64,000 nt of DNA from Paralithodes platypus (GCA_032716605.1 CM064551.1:46552898-46616897); one strand, 5' to 3'. Numbered from the stretch's first letter, positions 22,667 through 35,025 are shown. Numbers and translations: made by a program. Notes: generated by a model not told the origin, from the sequence alone.

Positions 22667-22975
22667 TATTCCAACTTACTTCCTCTCGGGCATAGGCTGA
22701 GAGCCTTAACATTTACCGCTTTACAATGAACAGTGAAGCCTGTGAGGTCTTGTTCCAGTCTAGGGAGTGAGACATGTGAAGCACGTAGAGTACAACGAGC
22801 ACCTGCCATCTTGCCTTCACATGAGGCACGGTGCTCACTCATGGCCTGAAACGACCCCATCTCTGAAGCCACCTCGTTCCCGTGCTTCACTGTCTCAACC
22901 CCTACACTCGGACTCTCACACTTACACACACAACGCCACCTGTTGAGCAGATAACTCACCAGGCATTGCACCCCT
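22633..22975 (-). mobile_element. Poly(A)-tailed retroposon of unknown type (minus strand)
   Basis: A T run of ~30 bases at 22633-22663 is the poly(A) tail of a minus-strand insertion. The body (22975 to 22664) has no significant ORF, tRNA-like boxes or known repeat. It could be a processed transcript copy or an unrecognised SINE. Confidence 0.4.
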
Positions 22976-23189
22976 ATAGCATATTTTGAATATGGGAATA
23001 TTCATACAGTGCTATTTAATCAGGGAACAATGAGGGTATTTTATTGACGTTTCGGTGGGCTTGTGGTAATGCACTGATACCAGGTACAGCACAAATCCAA
23101 TAATATATATTGATACATCGGGATTTGAACCCGGGACCTTTGGATTACCAGGCCAGTGGCAAGACCACTCTACCACACCTCCCCTATGG
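22976..23189 (-). mobile_element. tRNA-derived SINE (minus strand)
   Basis: Read on the minus strand from 23189: TGGTAGAGTGG fits an RNA polymerase III A box and GGTTCAAATCC a B box, about 33 bases apart. The acceptor-stem ends do not pair, so this is a SINE head rather than a tRNA gene. The tRNA-unrelated body extends towards 22976. Confidence 0.6.
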
Positions 23190-23230
23190 GTGTTTTTAAT
23201 ATGAATGTATATTCCTGTTCATCATCATTG
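23184..23230 (-). repeat. Inverted 46-bp fragment of the element's own LTR
   Basis: The sequence is the exact reverse complement of LTR positions about 11850-11895 (GATGATGAACAGGAATATAC...), placed just upstream of the 3' LTR. It is not part of the LTR and has no counterpart in the 3' region of element 2. Confidence 0.75.
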
Positions 23231-23318
23231 GTGGAACCTTCTAAATACCATCAAAATGACCCACCATAATGATGCTTCTTTTTACTTCACCCTTGAGGCT
23301 CGGGGACGAGCCTATAAT

Positions 23319-23332
23319 GAAGGAGAGGGAAG
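23319..23332 (+). promoter_or_regulatory. Polypurine tract of Ty3 element 1
   Basis: GAAGGAGAGGGAAG directly precedes the 3' LTR start TAAAATG and would prime plus-strand synthesis. Element 2 has a weaker tract at 58409-58422 (AAAGGCGACGGAAG). Confidence 0.75.
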
Positions 23333-26300
23333 TAAAATGCCCCAGAACGAGAAGCCCACCACAGAAGCCACGAGCGAACACCACACAGAAACACCCGAAA
23401 GAAAGGTCCACAGAACGAAAGGACCAGCTGACCGAGCCAGCCAATTCAGACAGGCCCAAGCCCGCAGGGCTAAGCAGCTCCAGGCCGCACCTACCTACCC
23501 CTTCTAAACTGACCATTTTCCACACCTCACGTACACTACCCCCTCGTGTCCTACACTTCTAACTACAATGATGATGAACAGGAATATACATTCATATTAA
23601 AAACACCCATGCCCTGTCCCTAGGTTGAGCCTAGGCCAACAAATCAGACAGCCATATATCTATGTATGTTCTTACATCCGAGAAGTAGATGTTATATATC
23701 TTAGAAGTTAAAACACCCGCGCCTGTCCCTAGACCTCGTATATCATTTCCCATGACGAGTATAGATATATGTAACCCGTGCTCAGTCGCCCCTTGCATTG
23801 TTCCTCTAGTAACTAAGTGTCTCTATAATATTAACTGCCACCAGTATTGATACGACATAGCGGCACTGTCCTTGTGTCGTATTGTGCCAAGTGCAGATCA
23901 ACCAGGTTTCATCACCTTATTAGGACGACGACTATAATGTCGTCGTTCATCGATGTATTCAATCCTTAGGTTACGTATTAATATTAACATTCCCTAACAT
24001 ATCTTGTCTTGCCAGACTAAGTTTCTGAAGACCCATCGCCCCCATAAATCTATGTATTCAATCCTTAGTTTAAGTAGTAATATTAACATTCCCTAACATA
24101 TCTTCAGACTAAGTTTCTGAAGACTCATCGCCCATAAAATCTATGTATTCAATCATTAAGTTAAGTATCTTTATCCACCATTGTGTTCACCTTTTTCCAT
24201 TTACTTTTCCACAATTGTCATTTACGTCTTCCACTTACCTCCTTCGTATCCACAGTCCACACTACGCCATTTTACTTCGTGTCCTACACCTCTTACCCGC
24301 CCGATTCTACCTACACGATGATGAACAAGAATATACATTCATATTAAAAACACCCATGCCCTGTCCCTAAGTTGAGCCAAAGCCAACAAATCCGACAGCC
24401 ATATATCTATGTATGTTCTTACATCCGAGAAGTAGATGTTAAAAACCACATGTCCAAACTCATAAGAAATTAAGATACCCACGGGTACACCAGGATATAA
24501 ACCATTGCCCCCATAAGACTTAGACAGCCATGAATACAGATGTTAGCCACCATGCTGTAACTCCAATTCTTACCCCAACCAGAGATTGTATAGATAACCT
24601 TTGTTACCAGTATCTATCATAGTATTCCGAAACAATAACGAAGTACCCCTACGAACTGCCGTTTTTCTTTGGTCTATATTTCATAGAAAACGCAGTTCCC
24701 AGGGACACCTAGACGTACAAGAAATTGTGTCAAATAATAGGTCCATAACCCCTCGTATTGACGAGTAATAATACACCATGTTTTTCCCTACTTTCTCCAC
24801 AGTCAAGCACACCCCTACAGTTAACCTCCTTCTCCCCCACCGCCCCACAGTCCACATGATTCTATCTTTTCCAGACTCATATACCACCCCGTATTTGCAT
24901 CCCCCGGTAGCATTTGGCTAACGTACTTTCACTGTCCTTTCAAAACTCCAATATCAACTGCAGCCTAATGCCATCCCCACGCCCAGAGACCTTAGGGTCA
25001 AATTTCCCTGTAGCCCCCTGAGCTTCCCCCCCTCTCATTAAAATACCCCGCGCTTCTCGACTCTTGTCCGACCTAGCCTCTCTCTCATACCTCTCGAAGA
25101 TCCTTGATTTTTCCGTTGCTAACGCTCTCCAACCTTTTATATATATACTCCTATCCAGCCTGCCTTCACTTAGTAGGCCAGAACAACATTAGAATTTTAC
25201 TAACCCCTTGCATGCCATCTATTCTCTTACAACCAATTCACAACCCTGCACCCAATGGTCGTCGATGATAGGCTCGCCGCCTCGCCAGTAACTAACTTCT
25301 ATTGCCATACTTCCAGATAAATGTGGCAGAGTTAGCAACCAGTCTCCACCACATCAAACAAACCATGCAATTAACAACCAACCGATTACAACCAGCTAGC
25401 CAAGGCACCTTCGGTTTTGATATTAAAAACACCCACATGTCTCATAAACAGAGGGTTATTACAAACACTGGTGATATGGCAAGCCCCTAGCCACAGCCGC
25501 CGGACGACCATCCCAGAGAGAGAGTGCCCGGCTACCCCTTTTTACCTACCCGAGGAGGGAGACCCCCACCCCCGCGGAGGTATACCTGACCCCTGTTTTG
25601 ACTTCCGGGTCATTGCCAGGTAGCCTAGGAATTCTTCCTATCAATGAACTAACCATGCATGTCTAACCCCCTTACTCACCTCTCTTTACCCACAATAACC
25701 CATTCACCTGTTTTGCATACTCGGATAGTCAAATTAGCACCTCAGCTATGCAATAGAACGAAGACTGAGTAATATAAGAGAGACGCCCCTATCACAGCTG
25801 TCCCAGTCCTCCCCGCAAAGTAGATCCAGTCTCCCTCCCATAAATACTTCCAGTATAGCCAAACTAGTACCTTTTACTAAGGCTCAGTTATATCACAATA
25901 TGAAGGCTTCCATAGCCATGTGTCACAACAGTAATCACCATCTTACCTAGTCCCCATATCTATTGAGAGCTCAAATAAGTCCATAAGACTCGAGATCCCT
26001 ATTGCCTACAGGGTCCAGAACCGAGCCTATAAATCTAGCTTCCGCCCCCAGTCAAATTAGTTGAAAGTTAGACACCAACCAGTGGTCACTACCCTGAAGT
26101 TAACCTCTAACTCTGCCCTTGTGTTGTCCCTGAGTTGAGAAATTCCCGAGCCGGCAGACTCCGTGGCAGAAGTTAAATAGAAAATCTGTCCATGTACAAG
26201 TACCAGCGTGCACCTTATAACCTTCACACAAATTAGTGGGTATATAAGTGTGTAGCCAGCACCGATCGCCAAGAGATCCGACTTGAGAACTTCCTACATT

Positions 26301-27115
26301 TTGGACCACCTGGACGGCCGAGGAACCAATCGTTAGCCCCCAACATCACCGGAAGCAAGATAACCAGGACCAGACCAACAAATGCTATTCAAGATTCACG
26401 TTACTAGTACTAAGTGTTATAGTACCAGTTCGACATTCACTTATTAACTTTTCTATGAAGTGGCTATAACTTTGCCCAGTGTAACTCATATTTAACCATT
26501 CCATTTGGGACGTACTAAGCGTATCAGTGTTCATTAATTAACAGGCGACATTGACTCTCGTAATTACCTTATTCAGATATCAAAACCCTAGTGATATCTA
26601 ACGTTCGCCCACTGATTTGTGTTCTACGTATTTCTGCCATAAGAATATAAATCTTAGATCAGTACCCCCTTGAGGTTACTAGAATTTCCGTGTTCAGAAA
26701 TATACGCGTGTCTAATTCTAACTGTGAGCTGCTACTTGGGCACGCGACCTACCAGTAGAAAATCTAATTAGTGAAATTGAATACATAAATACATTGAGGT
26801 CTTCCAGTATAATAAACCTTGCTAACTAACCGTGATCAGAAGAGTATACCTGAACGTTGGAAGCGGGAGACTAGGCTCCATCCAGATCCGCTAATGCTAG
26901 CAGTTCCCTTCTATTATTTGTTTTGTACGAGTATTACTATCTTTCTATGCTCTTTATTCACCTACTTAAATAAACGTGATCGTGTGTCGTGTTACCGTGT
27001 GTTTATTTTGTGTTCTCTATTCCTCATACCTTGTATTGTGCATGCAGCCTTATATACCCAGTCAGATAGAGCCCACATTACCCAAGTTAATCCTGTAGAA
27101 AAACAGGGCATAACA
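23333..27115 (+). repeat. 3' LTR of Ty3 element 1
   Basis: Near-identical to the 5' LTR (3783 versus 3791 bp). Differences seen include a 10-bp deletion near 24103, single-base indels near 23789 and 24233, and scattered substitutions. Contains the 56-codon ORF (23337-23507), TATA box (26241) and the same U5 end. Followed by GTGAC at 27116-27120. Confidence 0.93.
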
Positions 27116-27120
27116 GTGAC

Positions 27121-27362
27121 ATACAAGTTTGTAGTGTCTGGTGACTCTCTAACGATTTGTCAATGCTATTCTAGCATACATTTGTGATTTAGTTTATCTT
27201 GCATTTTTGTCTAAATTTGCCCTATTTCTCCAGAAGACTTCCTACATGGTATAGTGTATTCTAGTGATAATTAAATATTATATAGGGCTATTTTAAGTTG
27301 GTTGATTAATATGAAGCAGTAATATGCTGGACAATGAGAACAATGTATGTAAACATGTCTCG
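27121..27362. other. Short unassigned interval between Ty3 element 1 and the 36-kb TIR element
   Basis: About 240 bp of AT-rich sequence, continuous before insertion with the sequence ending at 11614. No feature seen. Confidence 0.5.
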
Positions 27363-27370
27363 GATATCAC

Positions 27371-27525
27371 CAGTGGTGGGCGCGCTCCGGTGGGACCGGT
27401 AATGCGGCAGCGCTCTGCGCTCCTCAGACATAAGGTAATGCGACAGCGCTCACGCGCTCCTTTGGTCAGCCGACCCGATGCGCTTCCCGCTCTGCGCTCC
27501 TGCGCTCCGCGCTCCCAAAAATAGG
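27371..27525 (+). repeat. Left terminal inverted repeat and GCGCTC subterminal repeats
   Basis: CAGTGGTGGGCG followed by several GCGCTC/GCGCTCC words (27410-27520). The composition is much more GC-rich than the flanks. The partner is at 63600-63782. Confidence 0.7.
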
Positions 27526-27840
27526 TATATAATAAAAACAAGTAAAAAACAGCTAGAAGTTATCTAATTATTTACCTAAATTAATACAATCTTTTGTCTT
27601 TCACTTCATTAAAGGTGGTGGGGCGTCCGAAATTAAAATTAATTTATAATGTATTTAAAGAGATGTTTAGATCTCCAGTAATCAACCTGACTACTCCTTT
27701 GTCAAAACTAATCTTCAATATTAGAAAACAAATCAAAAATAGATATTGAATTGCGACCCCTTGCAACTAGTACTCACGTGAGGATGTGACGTACGCCCAG
27801 GCAAACATTTGGGAAGTAAACATCAGCAAGTATAGCAAAA

Positions 27841-28074
27841 ATGGTGAATAGGTGTGCTGTTTTCGGGTGTAGCAACATCCCTGGACCAAACATAGCACTA
27901 CACAAGTTTCCAAGTGATCCATACCATTGTAACAAATGGGTGAAGTTTATACAAAGAACCAGAGTGTGGGAGGCAAAGCCCAAAACAAGCTTCATATGCA
28001 ATGGACATTTTCGTGATGAATGCTTTGACAATAAAGTGCAGTGGAGTATGGGTATGGCTAGATACACCCGCTGA
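27841..28074 (+). pseudogene. THAP zinc-finger exon (plus strand), interrupted
   Basis: Encodes a full THAP DNA-binding domain: zinc ligands Cys5, Cys10, Cys53 and His56 (C2CH), 'HKFP' at 21-24, Trp33 and 'CNGHF' at 53-57. THAP fingers occur at the N-terminus of P-element transposases and of host THAP proteins. The exon could end at a donor ATGG/GTATGG (GT at 28052-28053); beyond it the frame soon enters a repeat (about 28067). A TGACGTA motif lies about 55 bases upstream of the Met. It sits 470 bp inside the left TIR and points inward. No further exons on the plus strand were found, so it is listed as broken. Confidence 0.75.
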
Positions 28075-28260
28075 TTGCCTATACGGACTGGGGTCTTGTC
28101 ACGCCCAGTGCCAGGTCCGTATATATATATACGGACTCGCCGAAAAGAAAATCGTAGCAGCGAAACGACTGCACCTATAGCTTTCATATTTCTACCACAT
28201 GTACCTTACCCTTCTGGCGTCTTGCTACCACTGTAACGGGGGGGGGGTGGGGGGGGGATC
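28067..28260 (+). mobile_element. Fragment of the CCCGCTGA-ended MITE family
   Basis: Starts near CACCCGCTGATTGCC and includes GCCCAGTGCCAGGTCCGTATATATATATACGG and GTAGCAGCGAAACGACTGCACC. The same sequence starts the copies at 35614/44286 and about 62716. The AT palindrome at 28117-28132 is the unoccupied equivalent of the DIRS copy 2 insertion site. A G-rich run (28236-28258) follows. Confidence 0.65.
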
Positions 28261-30480
28261 GCCGGGGATCTCTCCTTCTTCTTTATCAACTTCCCTTCTT
28301 CTGCTGCCAATAAGAGAGAGAGAGGGTAAGACAGAAAAAGATAGATTAAGATGCGAAGGTGGAAAATAGGTACTCAAGGATAGAAAGGAAGAGATGACGA
28401 CAAACCCGTTATTGCATTCTAATTAACGAGAGGACAACCCTGTTTGGTTGACCCACGTCCAACATCCTTCGAGGAAGGGGATAAGGCTGCAACTCCGACA
28501 CGATGATAACACCAAAGAACCACAAAAACCCCACTGAGACCTAGCATATTCCCTACTTTCTAGATATCACATAAGGATGTTTTTGGGAACGGTAATTCAT
28601 TCGAATTATTTGATCGCCCACCTTCAGGTGAACTGGCCGTCCCCATGGTTTTCTTATTCTTTATACAATCGTGATTCATGCTCATTATTCAGGTACATTA
28701 GGACAGTAGGATAAATCGGAGGCTAGCAAAGACCAATCAAGAACTTCACCTTCAATGTTGGCTGACAAGACTTTAACTCTCGGTTAGGCTACCGGTACTA
28801 CTCTTAGACCAATTTAATACTGACGGCTCCGATTTACCATCCTGACAATACATTTAGATCCAAATAGGTACGGGAGGATAGATACAAACATATTGCAGTA
28901 ATCTTAAGCTTGATATTAATAGAAGGAACATTTTACCGTTTACAACTCTTAACATTGGTACCGTATGGTCCGTATCTAATTATCTCTATACCATTAACCT
29001 GGGACCAATCCATTACCGTACTGGGACAGTCTCTTAACCTAGGAGTAGGACTCGAATATTGCTGTCTGTATCCACCCCATTCCTCTCAGTATTATACATC
29101 CCAATTCCGCTAGATACCGGTATCGGCCAGGCTTGCCTGTAGGTTTCTTCGGCCTACCGTATCCTGGGGTATAGGGGGTAATCATACGTCTTCCTGCGGT
29201 CCTTGAACCCTCGTACAGTACACGAGTTCAGCATCCTGCACTCAGCCAATGGGAGGGGTGAATCTCCGATTCTCTGCCATCAGCAATTCAGCATCACATC
29301 GACTCCGTCCCAAACTGGTTCCCTGGTAAGTCGAATATAATTCTTAACCCTCGGTTGACATATAGCTAACCCTTAATAATGGGGTTAATCAATATCCTAA
29401 TTACGGTACACAGTAATACTAAAACAAATACATATAAAAATATAGGCTAATATAAACATATAAAAATACATGGATTCCTATTAACGTATAAAAATAGATG
29501 AGCTAATATAAATACAGAAATACAATGACAGATCAAATTATGACATTACAGTACAGTACCGAAATAATCTCTTAAGGCATCCAAAGATCCTCTCATTAAG
29601 TACAGGTACATATGTTACTCAGCAGTACTCTACACACAATTGGGAATACATAATTACACAGCATATCTATGGAGTCAAATCAATACAATAATGGCATAAA
29701 TCAAAGGTAATTGTCATGGTCAAACTTAACAGGTTGGACTGCTCAATGCGGAGGGTGCTATACAAGGCTCAAACAAAGCTAAAAGTTAATTCTACTGTAA
29801 CTCGAGTAACTTATCCCCTGAAATCAGCTGCCCAGAATCTCACTACAGCGTTCCGTCCCTTGCAATGCAACTCTGTACATTAGACCATGTCAAACAAAAA
29901 TATATCATAGCAATCCATATTCATAATACACTAAAAAAGCACAATAATTAATAATAGCCTACTGTACTTCCAATTAGGTGAAAGTTAGGTAGCCTAATTA
30001 AAAATGTAAAATCATATAACCTACCATAATAATTCAGCAAGTACCCATACCTAAACGGCCTTTTCACAAGTTAACTTTAAGTAACAATAGGTAAGAACAA
30101 ATAATCATCTGGAATAAACCCGACCCAATGGGGGTCCGAAATTTGACAGTACTGGGGTTGGGAAATGAGGACCTCTAAATCAAGATAACAAGTAACTCTT
30201 TACACTATAACCCAGTAAAAACATTTAAAATAAACAATAACCAGGCCTAGGAGACGTTAGTTATAAATACTTATCTGAATAGGCCTAACTTTGGAACGTC
30301 GGAGACACGAAAGGTAAACAAAACTCAAGGACACGATCTCAAACGAATGTCCTTTCCTGAATTACACGTTAAAATACAATCATATTTACCAAAATGCATG
30401 GTTTTATAAACCCAAAGTAATGAACAAGTTCTAAACATACAATACAACTGCTACATTAGTAATTTACTCAACCTGGTCGT
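28261..30480. other. Unassigned noncoding stretch
   Basis: No credible gene. Contains a short purine microsatellite (28311-28327), scattered GGTACC/GTACCGGTA words resembling those at 540-1330, and AT-rich sequence. The longest ORF (28910-29113) has no recognisable features. Confidence 0.5.
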
Positions 30481-30489
30481 CTCTCCGAA

Positions 30490-31468
30490 ATGCGAGATGG
30501 TCTAAATCCTAAAATGGCGGTCAAGCTTAGAGCCATGCTCGGTGCAAGGTGCAAGGTGTAGAGCGAACAAGTATGAAGTAGTGCGAGGAGTATGGAAAGG
30601 TATGGCGGTGCCAGGCCTGATGTATGGTCTGGAAACCATCCCGTGGACAACGAATGACACGGCAAAGCTGGAAGTTGCCCTGAATAGGGTCGGAAGGCTC
30701 GCACTGGGAGCGAACAAGTACACTGCAGTAGAAGCCTTGAGAGGTGATGCGGGATGGAGCTCCTTTGAAGAAAGAATAGACAAGGGAGTCCTACGGTACC
30801 GGGTCAGACTGGAAAAAATGAATGGTGATAGATGGGCACGAAAGGTGTTTGAATGGGCTAAGGAGAGTAGTAAATGGAACAAGATGTGCGACAGAAAGAT
30901 AGAGAAGTACGGAATGCGTGGTATCATGATGGGGGAAAGTATGGAAATGTGGAGCCATGAGAGATGGAAGAAAGAGATCGGCAAACGGGTACAAAGCGTA
31001 GCAAGGGACGAATGGGCGGGGAATATGAGAAACAAGAGTTCACTAGAATGGTACATGTGTAAGCAACAGCCAAGAAGGGAGCCATTCTACGATGGGAGCA
31101 TCGGAGGTGAACTCCTCTTCAAGGCCCGAACTAAGTCGCTTGAGCTGAACAGCAGAACATATAGATGGTCAAATGAAGGCAACAAGTCATGCAAGATGTG
31201 CGAGAGTGGGGAGGATGAGACTGTGGAGCATATCCTCCTAAAGTGCAGAAAATATGAAGGAGAAAGGCGGGTAATGCTAAGATCCATAGTGCAAGAGATT
31301 GGTGCGGAGGAATGGAATGCAGTGGTAGGAAGGTATGAATGGGGGCTCGACGGAATAGTGATCTACCTGCTTGGCCTGAACGACCTAAACATGTGGAATG
31401 AGACCACTGCACGGAGTGTTAAGGACTACCTAGAGGGAGTGTGGAGGAAAAGATCAGCCTCACAATAG
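30490..31468 (+). pseudogene. 5'-truncated LINE: C-terminal part of the ORF2 protein
   Basis: A 308-codon frame beginning just after a stop, starting at or near the truncation point. It reads like the post-RT region of a LINE ORF2: 'GLMYGLETIPWTTND', then a basic helical region and a C-terminal zinc knuckle 'CKMCESGEDETVEHILLKC' (C-x2-C...H-x4-C). No RT catalytic motif or endonuclease is present. It differs from the LINE at 46-51 kb and represents another family. Clade not determined. Confidence 0.75.
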
Positions 31469-32510
31469 TGAGGCTGGGGTGAGAATGCCCACGGGGGAAC
31501 AATCTTCTTTTATTCTCAACCTGTCCTTTTCCATTATAGTTTATAAGTTTATCCTAGGAGAGAGAGCCGATACTAAGGCCACACCTCGACCAGTCGAGCG
31601 TGACTCTCGCACCAAGACCAAGACCAAGCTTCAAAAGCATTTTAATCAACTTCGTCCTCAATTCTACTCTTAACTGGTGTTCTCGCACTACCTCAGGATT
31701 ATGTAAAACGGTGAAAGACAAACTAGCAAAATAGGCTAGCCTAAGTTTGGTCGGGAATTATGGAAAAACACAAGAATTGGAAGGCCATCAAATGGCGTCC
31801 CTCTGACTGAAATTATTACACACAAAGTTAATTTGACGTTAATTTGGAATAACAAAGTCTAAAATATCAGAAAAACACTTAGCAAAGGTGCACAGACTAA
31901 GTTTTACTGAACACAATGATAATGGGGGAATTTGTATGGTTGTAGGCACTTGGCAGGTGAGGGGTGCCTGTCGACCAACCCGATGGTAGGCTCGAGTTCA
32001 CGAATTTGTCAATCACAGTAATACCTCCTACATTACACACCTAGTACTTACTTAACTGAATAAGCAATACCTTATAACACTATAAACCTTAATTACGAAC
32101 CTCTGAATGGAGGGAAAGGAAGCCTAAGTCCGGAGAAGAAGCGGGGAATGATGACAGAGACTGGGGGTTAGGTAGGTGTCTCTCTCGTAGGCCTGGGGTC
32201 ACGACAGTGAGGGGCCGAGGGCCAGTGCCAGGGATCCCGCCAAAAAGGGGGAGGGTGACCACAAAGGGTGGCGTCGCTTGGGTAGGAATTGGTCAATTGG
32301 CGGTCTTTTTACACAAGGGGGCATTACTCTAAATTCGAAAAGGAAGGATTTTTACATGGGATAACAAAAGGGGTGAAACGATAAATTAGGCTTGAAAGTA
32401 TTTTAGATAGATTTGAGAATATTAGTTCTCCTCCTGATCTAGGCTAATTCCCTCTTTACATAGACGAGGGTTACTTAACCCTTCTTAAACGATACATTTC
32501 CCTTAAATAT
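31469..32510. other. LINE 3' flank and unassigned noncoding sequence
   Basis: Begins with a possible LINE 3' untranslated region. A 64-codon ORF at 31479-31673 is unsupported. The rest is noncoding with AGGCCTA-type words. Confidence 0.4.
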
Positions 32511-32639
32511 AGGGAAGAGTGAATGAAGGGGAAAAAGTCTTGCAGTTAAGTCAAACCTTACAACATATACCAAAAGGGAAAGTACAATTTCTTCCCGTTA
32601 CACAACCACCCCAACCCCCTCCCCCAATCCACTCGCCGA

Positions 32640-32940
32640 CCATGGGTCGCCGCATCAGGCCATCACAAAGGAAAAAAAGGAAAATATGTGGCAGCGAAAC
32701 GACTGCACCAATTGGTTCCATATTTGTGTGACAAGTCCCCTACCCTTCTGTCTTCCCCCACCACAACCCCAACTTCCTCCCACCACCCACTTCCAGCCTA
32801 TCCGTAGATCATCACATAAAAAAATGAAAATCCGTGGTGGCGAAACTACCTCACCAATCGGCTCCATATTTGTAACACGAGTCAATTACCCTTCTACCTT
32901 CCCCCCACCATCCCCCAAACCACCCTCCCACCCATAGTGC
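32640..32940 (+). repeat. Two units of a ~148-bp repeat
   Basis: Units share GGCGAAAC-ACTGCACCAAT, GGTTCCATATTTGTG, CCCTTCTG-CTTCCCCCCACCA and CCCACTTCCAGC. The same family is found at 44450-44890 and 62990-63240. It appears to be the internal tandem component of the CCCGCTGA MITE family. Confidence 0.75.
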
Positions 32941-33705
32941 TTGCCAATTTCAGGAGTCAGGAGAGTGGATAATATGGGCTAACTTAAGCCTAGCCCAAAT
33001 TATACAGTCAGTGTCGATGGATATAGGCCTAACCTAGGCTAAAGAAATTTATTGGCTGAAATTCAACTACTAGCAACTAGGCTAAAAAAAAAAAAAAAAA
33101 ATCTATCGCCGCGGTTTAAGTTCCCGGCTATTTTTACGGCGATTTTGTTCTGTTATTTGCACCCTGTTGGCAATGTATATGATGATGACAATAAGTCATG
33201 GAGGCGTGAGGGGCGGGCTTTCATTATTGTATCCAAATGCAGTCAAAATAGACGGGGACCATGGAGGTATGATAATAAGAAGGCGGCATGTGCCTATCTC
33301 CCCATACACTCAGACTGACGCCGGTGGGTGGAGCTTATCGGCCCGGTGGGCGGGGCTTATTCACAGGAGATTGACTCAAAACATTGGTATCTCCCCTGAG
33401 TTACTGCAATTTGTCCCTTGTTTTTGCCTTATCAGACAAAGAAATGTATACATTTGGATGTATTTAAAGAACAGAAAGCTTTGTTTTTTTATTTGCTACA
33501 AGTATATGTGTTTCAATAGGATATGTTATATAACCATAGACCATAGTGTATAGCTATGTAGGCCTAGATATAACCATGCATGGTGGAGTACATAAAAAAT
33601 AACCACAATGTCAGCTCTTTTACAGTAAAATAATCAATATAAATAAAGTTCCAGGAAATAAATAAAACTTTTATAATAATAACATAACATAACACATTTT
33701 ACCTA
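32941..33705. other. Noncoding stretch downstream of the transposase gene
   Basis: Contains an A run (33085-33101), AGGCCTAACCTAGGCTA-type words and small ORFs without recognisable features. On the minus strand it would be the 3' flank of the P-like transposase; no AATAAA was found there. Confidence 0.4.
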
Positions 33706-34143
33706 TATTTACATTCCCTCGAATTGTATTAGCTTTGTGTACTCTTGGCGACTTTTACTTCGCTTTTTATGTATTACATTTGCAGTATATTGTTTCCCTG
33801 CATAGTGACATCTAACCTGGATGTACTTTTCTGTGATGGCTTTTATTAGAAAAACTAGGTGATTTTCCAATGGCCCTAGTTCTTTCATATGCTTATCTAG
33901 ATTTGAAAAAATGGGTTTATTCAAGTATGTTTCTAGAACTGATTGTAAAAGTTGATGACAAGTTATTCTTGAAAGATTTTCCTCTGATACATGCTTTCTG
34001 AAAAATTTCTCGCATGTTATGCATACATTAATGACGTCATCTGAAGGAAAAATAAGGGAGCCTCTACTCTTTAGCTTAACTAAGTAATTTATGTCACTGT
34101 GATTGTCACTCTCTAAGGCATTTATGCAAGCTTCACACTTTAA

Positions 34144-34618
34144 CCCTTAACCCTTAATTAGCGGCGAGCAACATAAGTCGAGTTAAATAAAGCTGGACTA
34201 TGTGGCGGTGCTCGACATAGGTCGAGTGGCAATTTCAGCACGTAATGTTGCTGAGAGAGAGAGACAAGTGGTGGCAGGAGAGTAGCGAGCGTATGACTGC
34301 TCCAGACCACCGCGGCGAACCTACTGACACGAATCTCACCTCCCTCCTACCTCTCTCACTCGTTATATAAGGAATTGTATGGGAAAGTGCCTAATGCTTT
34401 TTGCACTCGCGTTGCACGGTTATTGCAAGAAAACTAGCCATCGGATCGTTATGGTGTCATTCGAAAGCTCTGTTTATGCCCTTTCAGGGATAGATACTTG
34501 TTTTACGTTCTGGGTCTTATTTAGGCATGAAATTGATCACGTAAACAGCCCTATTTTGGCTAAAAACACCCCGCTGGGCGGTACATATAAATAAACCGCA
34601 TAGGCCGCTCTTAAGGTG
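34144..34618 (+). mobile_element. TTAA-flanked piggyBac-like MITE inside the transposase exon
   Basis: Flanked by TTAA at 34140-34143 and 34619-34622. Its sequence is the inverted homologue of the MITE at 10650-11129 (CGACATAAGTCG-type ends, TTTTACGTTCTGGGTC). No ORF. Confidence 0.75.
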
Positions 34619-34622
34619 TTAA

Positions 34623-35025
34623 AGAGCGGCTCGCAACATAAGTCGAGTTGAAAAAACTGGCAAAAAACGGGTGAAAAAAGGGTTGAAATCGAGTGAAAAT
34701 GGGTGGGATAGTAATGATCCATACGTCCGACATCTGTGGCCTCCCGGCCCACACTAACTCCAGTTCCCCCACCGCGCGTGAGGATGACAGTGTAACCAAT
34801 AGTTCGCTAAAAGTGAGCAAGGTAGCAAAATCAGCTAAACTTCCATCTTCGAGGTAACACTGTCAGTGCTCCACGAGTGCTACGTAGCTGTATGTGGCGT
34901 CATTGTGTAGCGATTTCCACCTAGTTTTCGGCGCAATACAGTTCCTTTCATACTGATGGTTGATATAGCAGTCAGAACGGCCCGGAAAGGCCCAAAACGG
35001 CCACAGAGCACCCGCTAGAGGAGGG
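34623..35025 (+). mobile_element. Second TTAA MITE, abutting the first
   Basis: Shares the TTAA at 34619-34622 with its neighbour and ends at TTAA 35026-35029. The start AGAGCGGCTCGCAACATAAG is related to the other MITE's GCGGCGAGCAACATAAG end, but the interior differs. The two insertions side by side use a single target site. Confidence 0.65.

Larger units (their letters stand above)
11610..27120 (+). mobile_element. Ty3/Gypsy LTR retrotransposon, element 1 (with target duplication)
   Basis: Two direct long terminal repeats (11615-15405 and 23333-27115) enclose a primer-binding site, gag, aspartic protease, a very long Pro/Ser/Thr-rich spacer, RT, RNase H and integrase, in the Ty3 order. 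The flanks read CTGAC and GTGAC, a 5-bp duplication with one mismatch. Total about 15.5 kb. The LTRs differ by only a handful of substitutions and small indels, but the coding frames carry many lesions, so this was probably a defective passenger when it inserted. A 3' block (about 22630-23230) contains secondary retroposon insertions. Confidence 0.92.

Noticed and set aside
23110..23189. Possible tRNA gene on the minus strand
   Set aside because: A and B boxes are present, but the ends do not form an acceptor stem and no sensible anticodon arm could be drawn; a SINE head fits better.
30502..31056. 184-codon minus-strand ORF
   Set aside because: It is the antisense shadow of the LINE C-terminal frame at 30542-31468.
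33167..33553. 128-codon plus-strand ORF downstream of the transposase
   Set aside because: No recognisable features, unusual Met/Tyr-rich composition and no upstream signals; treated as chance.
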